A stretch of DNA of 64,000 nucleotides from CAADGU01 sp964581605. GTDB taxonomy: Bacteria > Chloroflexota > Anaerolineae > Promineifilales > Promineifilaceae. Below, in pieces: positions 18,793 through 26,484 of this stretch (positions are counted from its first letter, which is position 1; the number at the start of each line of letters is the position of its first letter). The stretch is taken from contig CAZOPF010000008.1 in assembly GCA_964581605.1 (NCBI GenBank), forward strand, positions 1 through 64,000, read 5' to 3'. The position numbers and the translations under genes were made by a program. The notes below the pieces were generated by a model. That model searched no databases. It was not told the DNA's origin and worked only from the letters and a program-made list of their open reading frames with translations.

Positions 18793-19560
18793 CTATGCCC
18801 CCACAGAGGTGCCGCCATCTACAAAAATGGTTTGCCCGGTGATGTACGAGGCTTCTTTTGAGGCGAGGAAGGCGTGGACGGCCGCAATTTCTTCCGGTTC
18901 GGCAAAACGGCCAAAGGGAATCCCTTTGAGCAGGTTTTCCACGATCTTTTCGGGAATGGTGGCGGTCATGTTGGTATTGACGCCGCCAGGGGCCACACAA
19001 TTCACGGCAATGCCGTACCGCGCCCATTCCAGGGCGAGTGTTTTGGTTAAACCGATGATGCCCGCTTTGGAGGCCGCGTAGTTGGCCTGGCCGATGTTGC
19101 CCAAAGCGGCAATGGAGGCGGTATTAACGATACGGCCGTAACCCGCTGCTATCATGGGTACGGCCGCCAGCTGGCAGCACAACCAGCTCCCTTTCAAATT
19201 GACCGCCAATACAGCGTCCCATTTTTCGTCGGACATGAAAAGGGGTTCGCCTTCTTTGAGGCGCGTCGTCAGGCCGTCGCGGGTGATGCCAGCATTGTTG
19301 ATGAGGATGGAGAGTTTGCCATAGGTGGTTACGGCCGTGTCCACCATGCGCTGCACATCGTCACGGGCGGCCACACTGCCCACCACCATCGTCGCCTGCC
19401 CCCCGGCTACTTCCACCAACTGCTGTGTTTCAGCCAGCCCCACTTCATCCACGTCGGCCAGCACCACTTTGGCGCCTTCTTTGGCAAAGCGCACGGCCGT
19501 AGCCCGCCCAATGCCATTGCCTGCACCCGTAATTATGGCTACATCGTTTTGCAGTAACAT
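18793..19560 (-). CDS. Short-chain dehydrogenase/reductase (FabG/PhaB-like)
   Basis: This 255-aa NAD(P)-dependent oxidoreductase has a TGAGNGIG cofactor loop at residues 12-19, NNAGIT and the catalytic Ser in NTASIAALG, with YAASKAG giving Tyr and Lys. The C-terminal YITGQTIFVDGG is standard. Likely role: 3-hydroxyacyl-CoA/3-oxoacyl interconversion, supported by the MaoC hydratase whose stop codon abuts its start. FabG-like acyl-ACP activity cannot be excluded. Confidence 0.9.
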   Translation of the reverse strand: MLLQNDVAIITGAGNGIGRATAVRFAKEGAKVVLADVDEVGLAETQQLVEVAGGQATMVVGSVAARDDVQRMVDTAVTTYGKLSILINNAGITRDGLTTRLKEGEPLFMSDEKWDAVLAVNLKGSWLCCQLAAVPMIAAGYGRIVNTASIAALGNIGQANYAASKAGIIGLTKTLALEWARYGIAVNCVAPGGVNTNMTATIPEKIVENLLKGIPFGRFAEPEEIAAVHAFLASKEASYITGQTIFVDGGTSVGA

Positions 19561-20010
19561 TTAATTGGCCGCCTCCTGTCGCTTCATCAACTGTGTCCAC
19601 ACCATGTCCACCACCAGTTCATCCCGCTGGTTCAGCACCCGTGCTGCCAGCTTCACAATTCCCCGATCCGGTTTTGATGTTTCCCGCTTTTCGATCACTT
19701 CCATTTGCAGCCGGACGGTATCACCAAACCGGACTGCGCCCGTGTATTTAATGTTTTGCTCCAGCAAAGCAATCGTCGTCCCGGCCATCAAACCGGTCAT
19801 GTTCGCCATCCCGGTGGAGATAGCAACCGTTAACATGCCATGCGCAATGCGCTGGCCGAAGGGGCCATTTTTGGCCGCTTCGGCATCCGTATGGATGGGG
19901 TTGAAATCACCGGAAAGCCCGGCAAAGCGGACCACATCCGCTTCGGTGATGGTGCGGGCCTGTGTGTCGTAAATGGCCCCCAGTGCAAATTCTTCGTAAG
20001 TGAGTCCCAT
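19561..20010 (-). CDS. MaoC-like (R)-specific enoyl-CoA hydratase
   Basis: This 149-aa hot-dog-fold protein hydrates trans-2-enoyl-CoA to (R)-3-hydroxyacyl-CoA (PhaJ type). The catalytic Asp/His signature is in AGLSGDFNPIHTD, followed by FGQRIAHGMLTVAISTGM. The length fits single-domain hydratases. It sits between the TetR regulator and the SDR with almost no spacing, so hydratase and dehydrogenase form a two-step module. Confidence 0.9.
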   Translation of the reverse strand: MGLTYEEFALGAIYDTQARTITEADVVRFAGLSGDFNPIHTDAEAAKNGPFGQRIAHGMLTVAISTGMANMTGLMAGTTIALLEQNIKYTGAVRFGDTVRLQMEVIEKRETSKPDRGIVKLAARVLNQRDELVVDMVWTQLMKRQEAAN

Positions 20011-20028
20011 TTTTTCTCCAATCCTGAC

Positions 20029-20628
20029 TTAATTTCTGGATGGCGAGCCGATACCGTCAAAAAAGAGGGTGACGATGGAGTCAGCCATTTGTTCGGGGCC
20101 GCCCAGCAGGTTACGGCCGTATTCATGCAACGATACTTCCACCACCGCCACATGCTGCCAGGACAAAAGCCGGGCATCCATGGAGACAATCTCACCCATA
20201 GCCATCCCCTCCTGCAAGAGCGCCTCGATCTGTTCCGGCAGGGCAGCCTGATAGGTGCGGATCAATTCTGTGCGCACCGGCTCCTGGAAAACATTGATAT
20301 TGCGGCGAATGGAACGCATAATCGCCAATGACTCAAAAGGTAACTGCAAGAAGCTGGCCAGAGAAAGGTATAAACGGTTGCGGCAGCTTTGCCCCTGGCT
20401 GTTGTGCAGCGAGTCTTGAATGGTCTGCTTTACTTCGGCCAGGCAGCGATACACCGTCTGTAAATAGAGATCTTCTTTGGTGGCAAAGTGGTGATACAGT
20501 GCGCCTTTGGTCACACCGGCCACTTCCGTTATTTCCCGCAAAGAAACGTCAGCATATTGTTTTTCGGTGAAAAGCATCCTGGCTGCATCCAGGATGTTGC
20601 CGATCGTCGCTAGAGACCTGTCTTGCAT
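20029..20628 (-). CDS. TetR/AcrR family transcriptional regulator
   Basis: This 199-aa repressor has an N-terminal HTH (ILDAARMLFTEKQYADVSLR, then VAGVTKGALYHHFATKEDLY) and a C-terminal ligand domain. It is first in a minus-strand run of hydratase, dehydrogenase and ABC genes and diverges from an acyl-CoA ligase. The palindrome at 20720-20733 in the shared promoter is its likely operator. By position the inducer may be an acyl-CoA or the imported substrate. Confidence 0.88.
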   Translation of the reverse strand: MQDRSLATIGNILDAARMLFTEKQYADVSLREITEVAGVTKGALYHHFATKEDLYLQTVYRCLAEVKQTIQDSLHNSQGQSCRNRLYLSLASFLQLPFESLAIMRSIRRNINVFQEPVRTELIRTYQAALPEQIEALLQEGMAMGEIVSMDARLLSWQHVAVVEVSLHEYGRNLLGGPEQMADSIVTLFFDGIGSPSRN

Positions 20629-20680
20629 TCACACCTTCTTGATTCGTTGGCTTTCAGTTGTTCCGATTGATAGCTCTTGG

Positions 20681-20709
20681 TTTGATTTTTAGGAAACGGG
20701 TTGTATAAT
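20681..20709 (+). promoter_or_regulatory. Promoter for acyl-CoA ligase
   Basis: TTTGAT (20681-20686) is followed by a 17-base spacer and a perfect TATAAT (20704-20709). It points toward the ligase, 110 bases downstream. Confidence 0.6.
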
Positions 20710-20719
20710 GTATATAAAA

Positions 20720-20733
20720 ACCGGCCAGCCGGT
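20720..20733. promoter_or_regulatory. Candidate TetR operator palindrome
   Basis: ACCGGC-CA-GCCGGT is near-perfect dyad symmetry flanked by A-run and T-run bases. It lies about 11 bases after the ligase -10 box, where bound repressor would block transcription in both directions. Confidence 0.6.
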
Positions 20734-20818
20734 ATGTTTTTAATCTTAACATGAACCAGATAGCACGTCAAGAGTTGTCAATCTCAATTGATCACTCTGG
20801 TAGTGCAATAGAAACGCC

Positions 20819-22381
20819 ATGATGTATATCACTCAAGGATTGAAACGAGCGGCACTGGTCAATGCACAGGGCATTGCCACCATTGACGGGGAACGCCATC
20901 ATACCTGGCGCGAGTTTGCCGACCGTGTGGCCCGGCTGGCCGGGGCGCTCGTTTCGTTGGGGCTAAAAGCGGATGATCGGGTGGCCATGCTGGCCCTGAA
21001 CAGTGACCGGCATTTGGCGTATTACTTTGCCACCATGTGGGCCGGCGGTATTTTTGTGCCCATCAACACCCGGCTGGCCCCCCCAGAAATAGCCAGCATC
21101 CTCATGGATGCTGCCCCCCAGATTCTTGTGGTTGATGACGCGCTCCAATCGCAGTTAGCTCATATCGCCAACCACACCACCCTACCCAAACATGTTATCT
21201 TTGCCGGTGACGGTGAACCCGTAGCTGATCTCATTGAGCATGAAACCTTTTTAGGCACGGCCGTGCCCGTTCCCGATGCGAATCGCGGTGGAGATGACAT
21301 AGCCACCATCATTTATACCGGCGGCACAACAGGCACACCGAAAGGGGTCATGCTCACCCACACCAACACCGTCAGCAATGCGTTATCCTCGCTGGCCATT
21401 ATGTATGATGGCGAACCCTGGACGTATCTGCACACCGCGCCCATGTTCCATATTGCCGACTGTCAATGGAACACTGGCGTGACTATGGTGGGGGGCACCC
21501 ACGTTTTCACCAGGAGATTTGTGCCTCAGGAGGTGCTTGAGCTGATCGGCCGCCACCGGATTACGCACATCGCTCTGGTGCCGACGATGATCAATATGTT
21601 GTGCCAGGTGCCGGGCGTGGAAGCGTATGATGTCTCTAGCCTGCGGAAAGTGAATTTCGGCGGCTCTTCCATTGCCCCGGCCGTGATCCGGCGGGCGCGC
21701 CAACTGTTCCCCACCTGCCAGTTTATTCAGGGGTACGGCCAGACGGAAACGTCGCCAAACATTGCCATGCTGCTGGACAGGTACAACACAGATGAAGGGC
21801 CGTTTGCGGGCAAGATCGAGTCGGCCGGGCAGCCGGTGTTTGCGATGGAAGTCCGAATTGTGGACGTTAACGACGAAGAAGCGCCCCCCGGAATTCCTGG
21901 CGAAATCACCGCCAGAGGCCCACACGTGATGCGTGGCTACTGGAACAAGCCGGCGGAAACGGCCGTTGCCCTGCGCGGCGGCTGGATGCACACGGGGGAT
22001 GTGGGCTATCTGGATGAGGACGGGTTTCTTTTTATTGTGGACCGACTCAAAGATATGATCATTAGCGGCGGGGAAAACGTCTATTCGACGGAAGTGGAGC
22101 ATGTGATTTATCAGCACACGGCCGTTGCCGATTGCGCCGTCATTGGCATCCCCGATGACAAATGGGGAGAAACCGTTCACGCCATCGTGGTGCCCAAAAC
22201 GGGCTTTGACCTGACAGAAGCCGAAGTGATGAACTACTGTCGCCAGCATCTGGCCGGTTATAAGTGCCCACGCAGCGTCGAAATTCGCCTGGAACCCTTA
22301 CCGATGAGCGGCGCGGGCAAGATTCTGAAAAAAGCTTTACGTGCGCCTTATTGGGCGGACAATACACGCCAGATCAACTAA
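20819..22381 (+). CDS. Acyl-CoA synthetase (AMP-forming)
   Basis: This 520-aa ANL-superfamily ligase activates a carboxylate to an acyl-AMP and then an acyl-CoA. The phosphate loop is IIYTGGTTGTPKGVMLTH; later motifs are QGYGQTETSP (A5), MHTGDVGYLDEDGF and VDRLKDMIISGGENVYSTEVE, and the C-terminal lysine is in PMSGAGKILKKALR. It resembles medium/long-chain fatty acyl-CoA ligases, but chain preference is not certain. Two ATGs occur in a row with no clear Shine-Dalgarno; the first is given. It diverges from the TetR-led run and probably supplies the CoA ester used by the MaoC and SDR enzymes. Confidence 0.92.
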   Translation: MMYITQGLKRAALVNAQGIATIDGERHHTWREFADRVARLAGALVSLGLKADDRVAMLALNSDRHLAYYFATMWAGGIFVPINTRLAPPEIASILMDAAPQILVVDDALQSQLAHIANHTTLPKHVIFAGDGEPVADLIEHETFLGTAVPVPDANRGGDDIATIIYTGGTTGTPKGVMLTHTNTVSNALSSLAIMYDGEPWTYLHTAPMFHIADCQWNTGVTMVGGTHVFTRRFVPQEVLELIGRHRITHIALVPTMINMLCQVPGVEAYDVSSLRKVNFGGSSIAPAVIRRARQLFPTCQFIQGYGQTETSPNIAMLLDRYNTDEGPFAGKIESAGQPVFAMEVRIVDVNDEEAPPGIPGEITARGPHVMRGYWNKPAETAVALRGGWMHTGDVGYLDEDGFLFIVDRLKDMIISGGENVYSTEVEHVIYQHTAVADCAVIGIPDDKWGETVHAIVVPKTGFDLTEAEVMNYCRQHLAGYKCPRSVEIRLEPLPMSGAGKILKKALRAPYWADNTRQIN

Positions 22382-22387
22382 CACTTC

Positions 22388-22437
22388 TTGTCTCACCGCA
22401 AAGAACGCAGAGAATACAAAGGAGAAAAAATAAAACC
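22388..22437 (+). repeat. STRR-like word 'ACCGCAAAGAACGCAGAG' in leader
   Basis: The short leader before the amidohydrolase holds ACCGCAAAGAACGCAGAGAA and then AAAGGAG. A related block is at 44309-44372. The Shine-Dalgarno of the next gene seems to lie in or directly after the repeat. Confidence 0.5.
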
Positions 22438-23277
22438 ATGAAAGCAATTGATGTTCACGTTCATGTACCAGACCCACCCGGCCATCCAGCGGCGAAAGAA
22501 AAAGAGGATATGGCCGCCTATTTTGGCATGACGGATTTGCCCAAAACACCAGAAGCGCTTTACGAAAAATACAAGACTCTGGACATTTTGGGGGTGATCT
22601 TTTCGATAGATGCCGAATCCAATACCGGCGTTCCCTATATCGGCAATGACTATGTGGCCCAGGTGGCCCAACAATATGCCGACCAATTTATCGGTTTTGC
22701 TTCGGTCGATCCATGGAAAGGGAAGACGGCCGTGCAAGAAATCCGCCGCTCCGTCAAAGAATTAGGCTTACGGGGACTGAAACTGCACCCCACCACCCAG
22801 GCATTTTTCCCCAATGACCCCCAATTTTATCCGCTGTGGGAGGCGTGCGCCGATTTAGCCATTCCCGTGCTGTTCCATTCCGGGCAAACGGGCGTGGGCG
22901 CCCGCGAACCGGGTGGCGGTGGTTTTAAGCTCAAATACTGCCAGCCCATTCCCTATATTGATGATATTGCCGCCGACTTTCCCACGCTGACCATCATCAT
23001 GGCACATCCGGCCGTGCCCTGGCAGGAAGAACAACTTTCGGTAGCCCTGCACAAGCAAAACGTCTACATAGACCTCTCTGGCTGGTCGCCCAAATACTTC
23101 CGCCCCATTTTGCAACAATATATGAAGTCACTCCTGCAAGACAAGGTGTTGTTTGGCTCCGATTATCCCGTCTTGATGCCCGAGCGGTGGCTGAAAGATT
23201 TTGAAACGCTGGAACTCAAAGACGAAGTTCGCCAAAAAATCCTGTTAGAAAACGCTCGCAAAGTCCTCAATTTATAG
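22438..23277 (+). CDS. Amidohydrolase family 2 protein (TIM-barrel metal hydrolase/decarboxylase-like)
   Basis: This 279-aa protein has the N-terminal metal motif DVHVHVPD (HxH) at residues 4-11. The barrel continues with GLRGLKLHPTTQAFFPND, an IPVLFHSGQTG His strand, IIMAHPAVPW and FGSDYPVLMP carrying the last Asp. Family members hydrolyse or decarboxylate aromatic or lactone-like compounds (ACMSD, gamma-resorcylate decarboxylase, lactonases). AAAGGAG precedes the ATG at 22438; upstream in-frame codons overlap the ligase gene. It follows the ligase by 56 bases and probably shares its mRNA. Confidence 0.88.
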   Translation: MKAIDVHVHVPDPPGHPAAKEKEDMAAYFGMTDLPKTPEALYEKYKTLDILGVIFSIDAESNTGVPYIGNDYVAQVAQQYADQFIGFASVDPWKGKTAVQEIRRSVKELGLRGLKLHPTTQAFFPNDPQFYPLWEACADLAIPVLFHSGQTGVGAREPGGGGFKLKYCQPIPYIDDIAADFPTLTIIMAHPAVPWQEEQLSVALHKQNVYIDLSGWSPKYFRPILQQYMKSLLQDKVLFGSDYPVLMPERWLKDFETLELKDEVRQKILLENARKVLNL

Positions 23278-23307
23278 GCGTACTCATTTACCCAATTACT
23301 CAATTAC

Positions 23308-26300
23308 TCAATTACCTTCTGCAGGCACAACACACCGGAAACCCACATCCGGTATGCCCTGAAATTCTGTGGCGCGTTCGTTGTCCCGGTTGGTAATGCG
23401 TAAGTCGGCGGCGGGGCTGCGGTAGCCGCCACCACGCAGAACGCGCGGGCTGTAGTTGTTTAACGGCGGGGCGGAGGGGTTGACGTTCTCGCCCCGGTCA
23501 TAATAGATCACATCATAGCCATCCTGTATCCATTCGCGCACATTGCCAGCCATGTGGAAAAGACCAAAGGGGCTGACGCCAGCGGGCAGACTGTCTACCG
23601 GTTGCATGGTGGCAAAGGCGGGGTTGCCAAAGACGGCCAGGGTTGCATCTGGTTCCGCATTGCCCCAGGGGAAGCGACGGCCGTTGCCACCCCCCGCCGC
23701 CAATTCCCATTCCGCCTCCGTCGGCAGCCGCCCGCCCACCCAATGGCAATAGGCATCTGCCCCATGCCAGGTGACGTTGTTGATAGGATAATTTTCAAAA
23801 CCGGGCCGGGCGATATACTCATCCAGGTCAACGGCCAGATAACTGTTGAGGGTCTCAAAATGGGTAGCCAGACACAAAAAGCCATTACATTTAGCCACAT
23901 ACCCCTCTAATTCATTGATAAAACGGGCATATTGGGCCACTGTCACTTCATACACATCTATGTAGAAGCTGTCCAGCGTGACTTCATGCTGCGAAAATTC
24001 ATCCCCTTCGGCCAATGGGTCATCAGCCAATGCGCCCATCAAAAAGGTCGTGGCGGGAATGAGAGCCATGGCCGCGCCGTCAGCCTCGCGGGTGATGACG
24101 ATGAGGGGCGTGGTGCTGGGGGTGGGCGTGATGGTCGGTGTATTGGTGGGGCGAGGGGTGTTGGTGGCGGTCGGTTCAACCGGGCTGACGGCCGTTGTCG
24201 CTGTTTCGGTTGGCGCATCGGCATTGAGCACGGCCGACGTAGCCGTTAGTGTGGCCGTGCTGGTTGCGGTGGGTTGGCGTGTGGCCGTGTGGGTGGCCGT
24301 AGCCGTTGGCGTGGGCGTGATGGTGGGGGTGTGGGTGGGTGTGGGCGTCAGGGTGGGCGGCCAGACGCCATTGGCGGCCAGATAGGAAAAATCATTCATA
24401 TCCCGATTTTCCACAGTCACCAGATAAAAACCGGCAAAGATGGCGGCCAACACCACGCTGAGGGCGATTAAAAAAAGAAAAAAGCCAACCAGCAATTGGG
24501 CACAACTGCGCTGGTTTGATTTTTGCATAGCCGATTCCGGCGCGCTGGTGGTCGGTTTGGCCACCACTTGCCCTGGCGAGACCATCACGGCCGCCGGGAC
24601 GGGCGGTAATTCGCGCTTTTTGGTGGAGATGGCGATCACCGGTACTTGTGGCAGTTGTTCCCGATTCACGGCCGTGATCTGCAACCCCAAAATCGAAGGC
24701 ACGTCCGGGTTCAACTTCAGCGCCCGATCCAGCGCGTTTGCCAGTTCTGTGCCGTTAGACGGCCGTTTGAGCGGCTTCTTTTCCATGGCCATCATAATCA
24801 CCGCTTCCAACGACTGGTCAATGGCTGGCTGAATTTCATGCGGCAGCGGCGGCTCTTCGCTCAAATGCTTCATGGCCACATCCAGCGGCGCGGCCGCCTG
24901 AAACGGCAATTGGCCGGTAAAAATCTCATACAAAATCACCCCCACCGCGTACAAATCGCTCTGCGGCACCGCCCCTTTGGAGGAGACAGCCTGCTCCGGG
25001 GCCATGTAGTGCGGCGTACCAAATATCTCCCCTTTCGTTTCCGTGTCCGCCAGCAATGCCAGGCCAAAGTCGGTGAGGTACGCATGGCCCTGATGGTCAA
25101 TCATAATGTTGGAGGGCTTCACATCCCGGTGAATGATGCCTTTGCTATGGGCATAGTCGAGCGCCTGGCATACATCGTGGATGATCTGACTGACTTCGGC
25201 GGCAGGCATCGTTTCGCCCCGCTCGCGGTATTCAGCCAGCACCGTTTTCAGGTCACGCCCTTCGATGTATTGCATCGCCATATAAAACAGCCCGGAGACT
25301 TCGCCATAACGATAAAGGCTGACGATATGAGCATGTTCCAGTTGGGCAATGGCCTGGGCTTCACGTTCAAAACGGGCGCGGTAATCGGCGTCGGTGCGGT
25401 AGGTGGCGTCAATCACTTTGATGGCGACGTTACGTTTCAGCCGCACATCGTAACCGCGATAGATGCGGGCCATGCCACCCTGGCCGAGCAGTTCGGCCAA
25501 CTGGTATTCGTCGAGCTGCTGGCCGAGCAGTTCATCCGCCTGGCGGCGTGCCCCTTTGAGGGCACGGGTGAGATGCTCCATCAGTTCGCGGCCGGTGCGG
25601 TACCGTTCTTCTGGTGTTTTGCTGAGAGCTTTGAGCAGCACGTCAGACACGGCCGTGTTTAAGGCCGGATTCAAACTGCGCGGCGGTGGCGGTGGTTGGG
25701 TCACGTGCTGCACGGCCACGCTGGTGGGCGAGGGGTCGTCGAAAGGCACACGGCCGACGAGCATTTCATAGAGCATAATGCCCAGCGAATAGAGGTCGGA
25801 CTGGGGCACGGCGGCGGCCGATTTGCGGGCCTGTTCCGGCGCGGTGTAACGAGGCGAACCGACGATGTGGCCGGATTCCGATTCGGCAATATCCAATGCC
25901 AGGCCAAAGTCAGAGAGGATGACACGGCCGTGTGTGTCAATCAGCACATTGGCCGGTTTCACATCGCGGTGGATGATGCCGCCGCTGTGGGCATAATCGA
26001 GGGCATTGGCAACGGCCGTGCCCACCCGCAGCACATCATCATGGGGCATCAGCCGCCCTTTGGTGGTGTATTGGGCCATCGCCTGCGCCAGGTCTACCCC
26101 CGGCACATACTCCATGGCATAAAAATAGAGCAGTTCCCCGGCCACTTCTTCCACGCCAGCATAATAAATCTGAACGATATTTTCGTGCCGCCAGCGGGCT
26201 AACGCCTTGGCCTCTTGCACAAAACGCTGGGCGTAGGTGGGGTGGCTGCGGTACCGTTCGTCCAGCATTTTAACGGCCGCCGGCCGATCCAGCGCCTCAT

Positions 26301-26397
26301 CCCAGGCATAATAAACCTGCCCCATACCACCCCGCCCCAACAACCGTTCCAGGCGGTAACTGGCTAATTTGCGGCCGAGTAATGGTTCACGAATCAA
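23308..26397 (-). CDS. Membrane Ser/Thr protein kinase with two tandem kinase domains and an extracellular FGE-like domain
   Basis: This 1029-aa protein has four parts. Kinase 1 (about 14-275) has GRGGMGQVY, Lys43, HRDVKPAN (143-150) and DFGLA (163). Kinase 2 (about 298-560) has GQGGMARIY, Lys327, HRDVKPSN (423-430) and DFGLA (443). Both catalytic sets are intact. A single membrane helix spans about 635-661. A Thr/Pro-rich stalk (about 681-765) leads to a C-terminal formylglycine-generating-enzyme/SUMF1-type domain (about 766-1025) with DVYEVTVAQYARFINE, RLPTEAEWELAAGG, MAGNVREWIQDGY and VLRGGGY. Such domains often act as C-type-lectin-like binding modules, so an outside sensor coupled to a doubled inside kinase is likely. 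The last codons lie in an AATTAC micro-repeat. The 810-aa unknown gene lies 81 bases upstream on the same strand. Confidence 0.92.
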   Translation of the reverse strand: MIREPLLGRKLASYRLERLLGRGGMGQVYYAWDEALDRPAAVKMLDERYRSHPTYAQRFVQEAKALARWRHENIVQIYYAGVEEVAGELLYFYAMEYVPGVDLAQAMAQYTTKGRLMPHDDVLRVGTAVANALDYAHSGGIIHRDVKPANVLIDTHGRVILSDFGLALDIAESESGHIVGSPRYTAPEQARKSAAAVPQSDLYSLGIMLYEMLVGRVPFDDPSPTSVAVQHVTQPPPPPRSLNPALNTAVSDVLLKALSKTPEERYRTGRELMEHLTRALKGARRQADELLGQQLDEYQLAELLGQGGMARIYRGYDVRLKRNVAIKVIDATYRTDADYRARFEREAQAIAQLEHAHIVSLYRYGEVSGLFYMAMQYIEGRDLKTVLAEYRERGETMPAAEVSQIIHDVCQALDYAHSKGIIHRDVKPSNIMIDHQGHAYLTDFGLALLADTETKGEIFGTPHYMAPEQAVSSKGAVPQSDLYAVGVILYEIFTGQLPFQAAAPLDVAMKHLSEEPPLPHEIQPAIDQSLEAVIMMAMEKKPLKRPSNGTELANALDRALKLNPDVPSILGLQITAVNREQLPQVPVIAISTKKRELPPVPAAVMVSPGQVVAKPTTSAPESAMQKSNQRSCAQLLVGFFLFLIALSVVLAAIFAGFYLVTVENRDMNDFSYLAANGVWPPTLTPTPTHTPTITPTPTATATHTATRQPTATSTATLTATSAVLNADAPTETATTAVSPVEPTATNTPRPTNTPTITPTPSTTPLIVITREADGAAMALIPATTFLMGALADDPLAEGDEFSQHEVTLDSFYIDVYEVTVAQYARFINELEGYVAKCNGFLCLATHFETLNSYLAVDLDEYIARPGFENYPINNVTWHGADAYCHWVGGRLPTEAEWELAAGGGNGRRFPWGNAEPDATLAVFGNPAFATMQPVDSLPAGVSPFGLFHMAGNVREWIQDGYDVIYYDRGENVNPSAPPLNNYSPRVLRGGGYRSPAADLRITNRDNERATEFQGIPDVGFRCVVPAEGN

Positions 26398-26414
26398 ACG
26401 AATTCTCCGAAAAT

Positions 26415-26484
26415 GTGTTCAAGTGTTCAAGTGCTCAAGTGTTTAGGTCTTCACCTGAGCACCTAAACACCTGAGCACTTAACT
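26415..26484. repeat. STRR-like inverted micro-repeat, 'GTGTTCAAGTGTTTAGG' family
   Basis: Iterated units GTGTTCAAGTGTTCAAGTG and AAGTGTTTAGGT are followed by the inverted partners ACCTGAGCACCTAAACACCT. It fills the 81-bp gap between the 810-aa gene and the kinase gene and contains the former's TAA. Confidence 0.85.

Noticed and set aside
24100..24360. Independent plus-strand gene over the kinase stalk (Val/Gly-rich frames)
   Set aside because: These are mirror frames of the Thr/Pro-rich linker.
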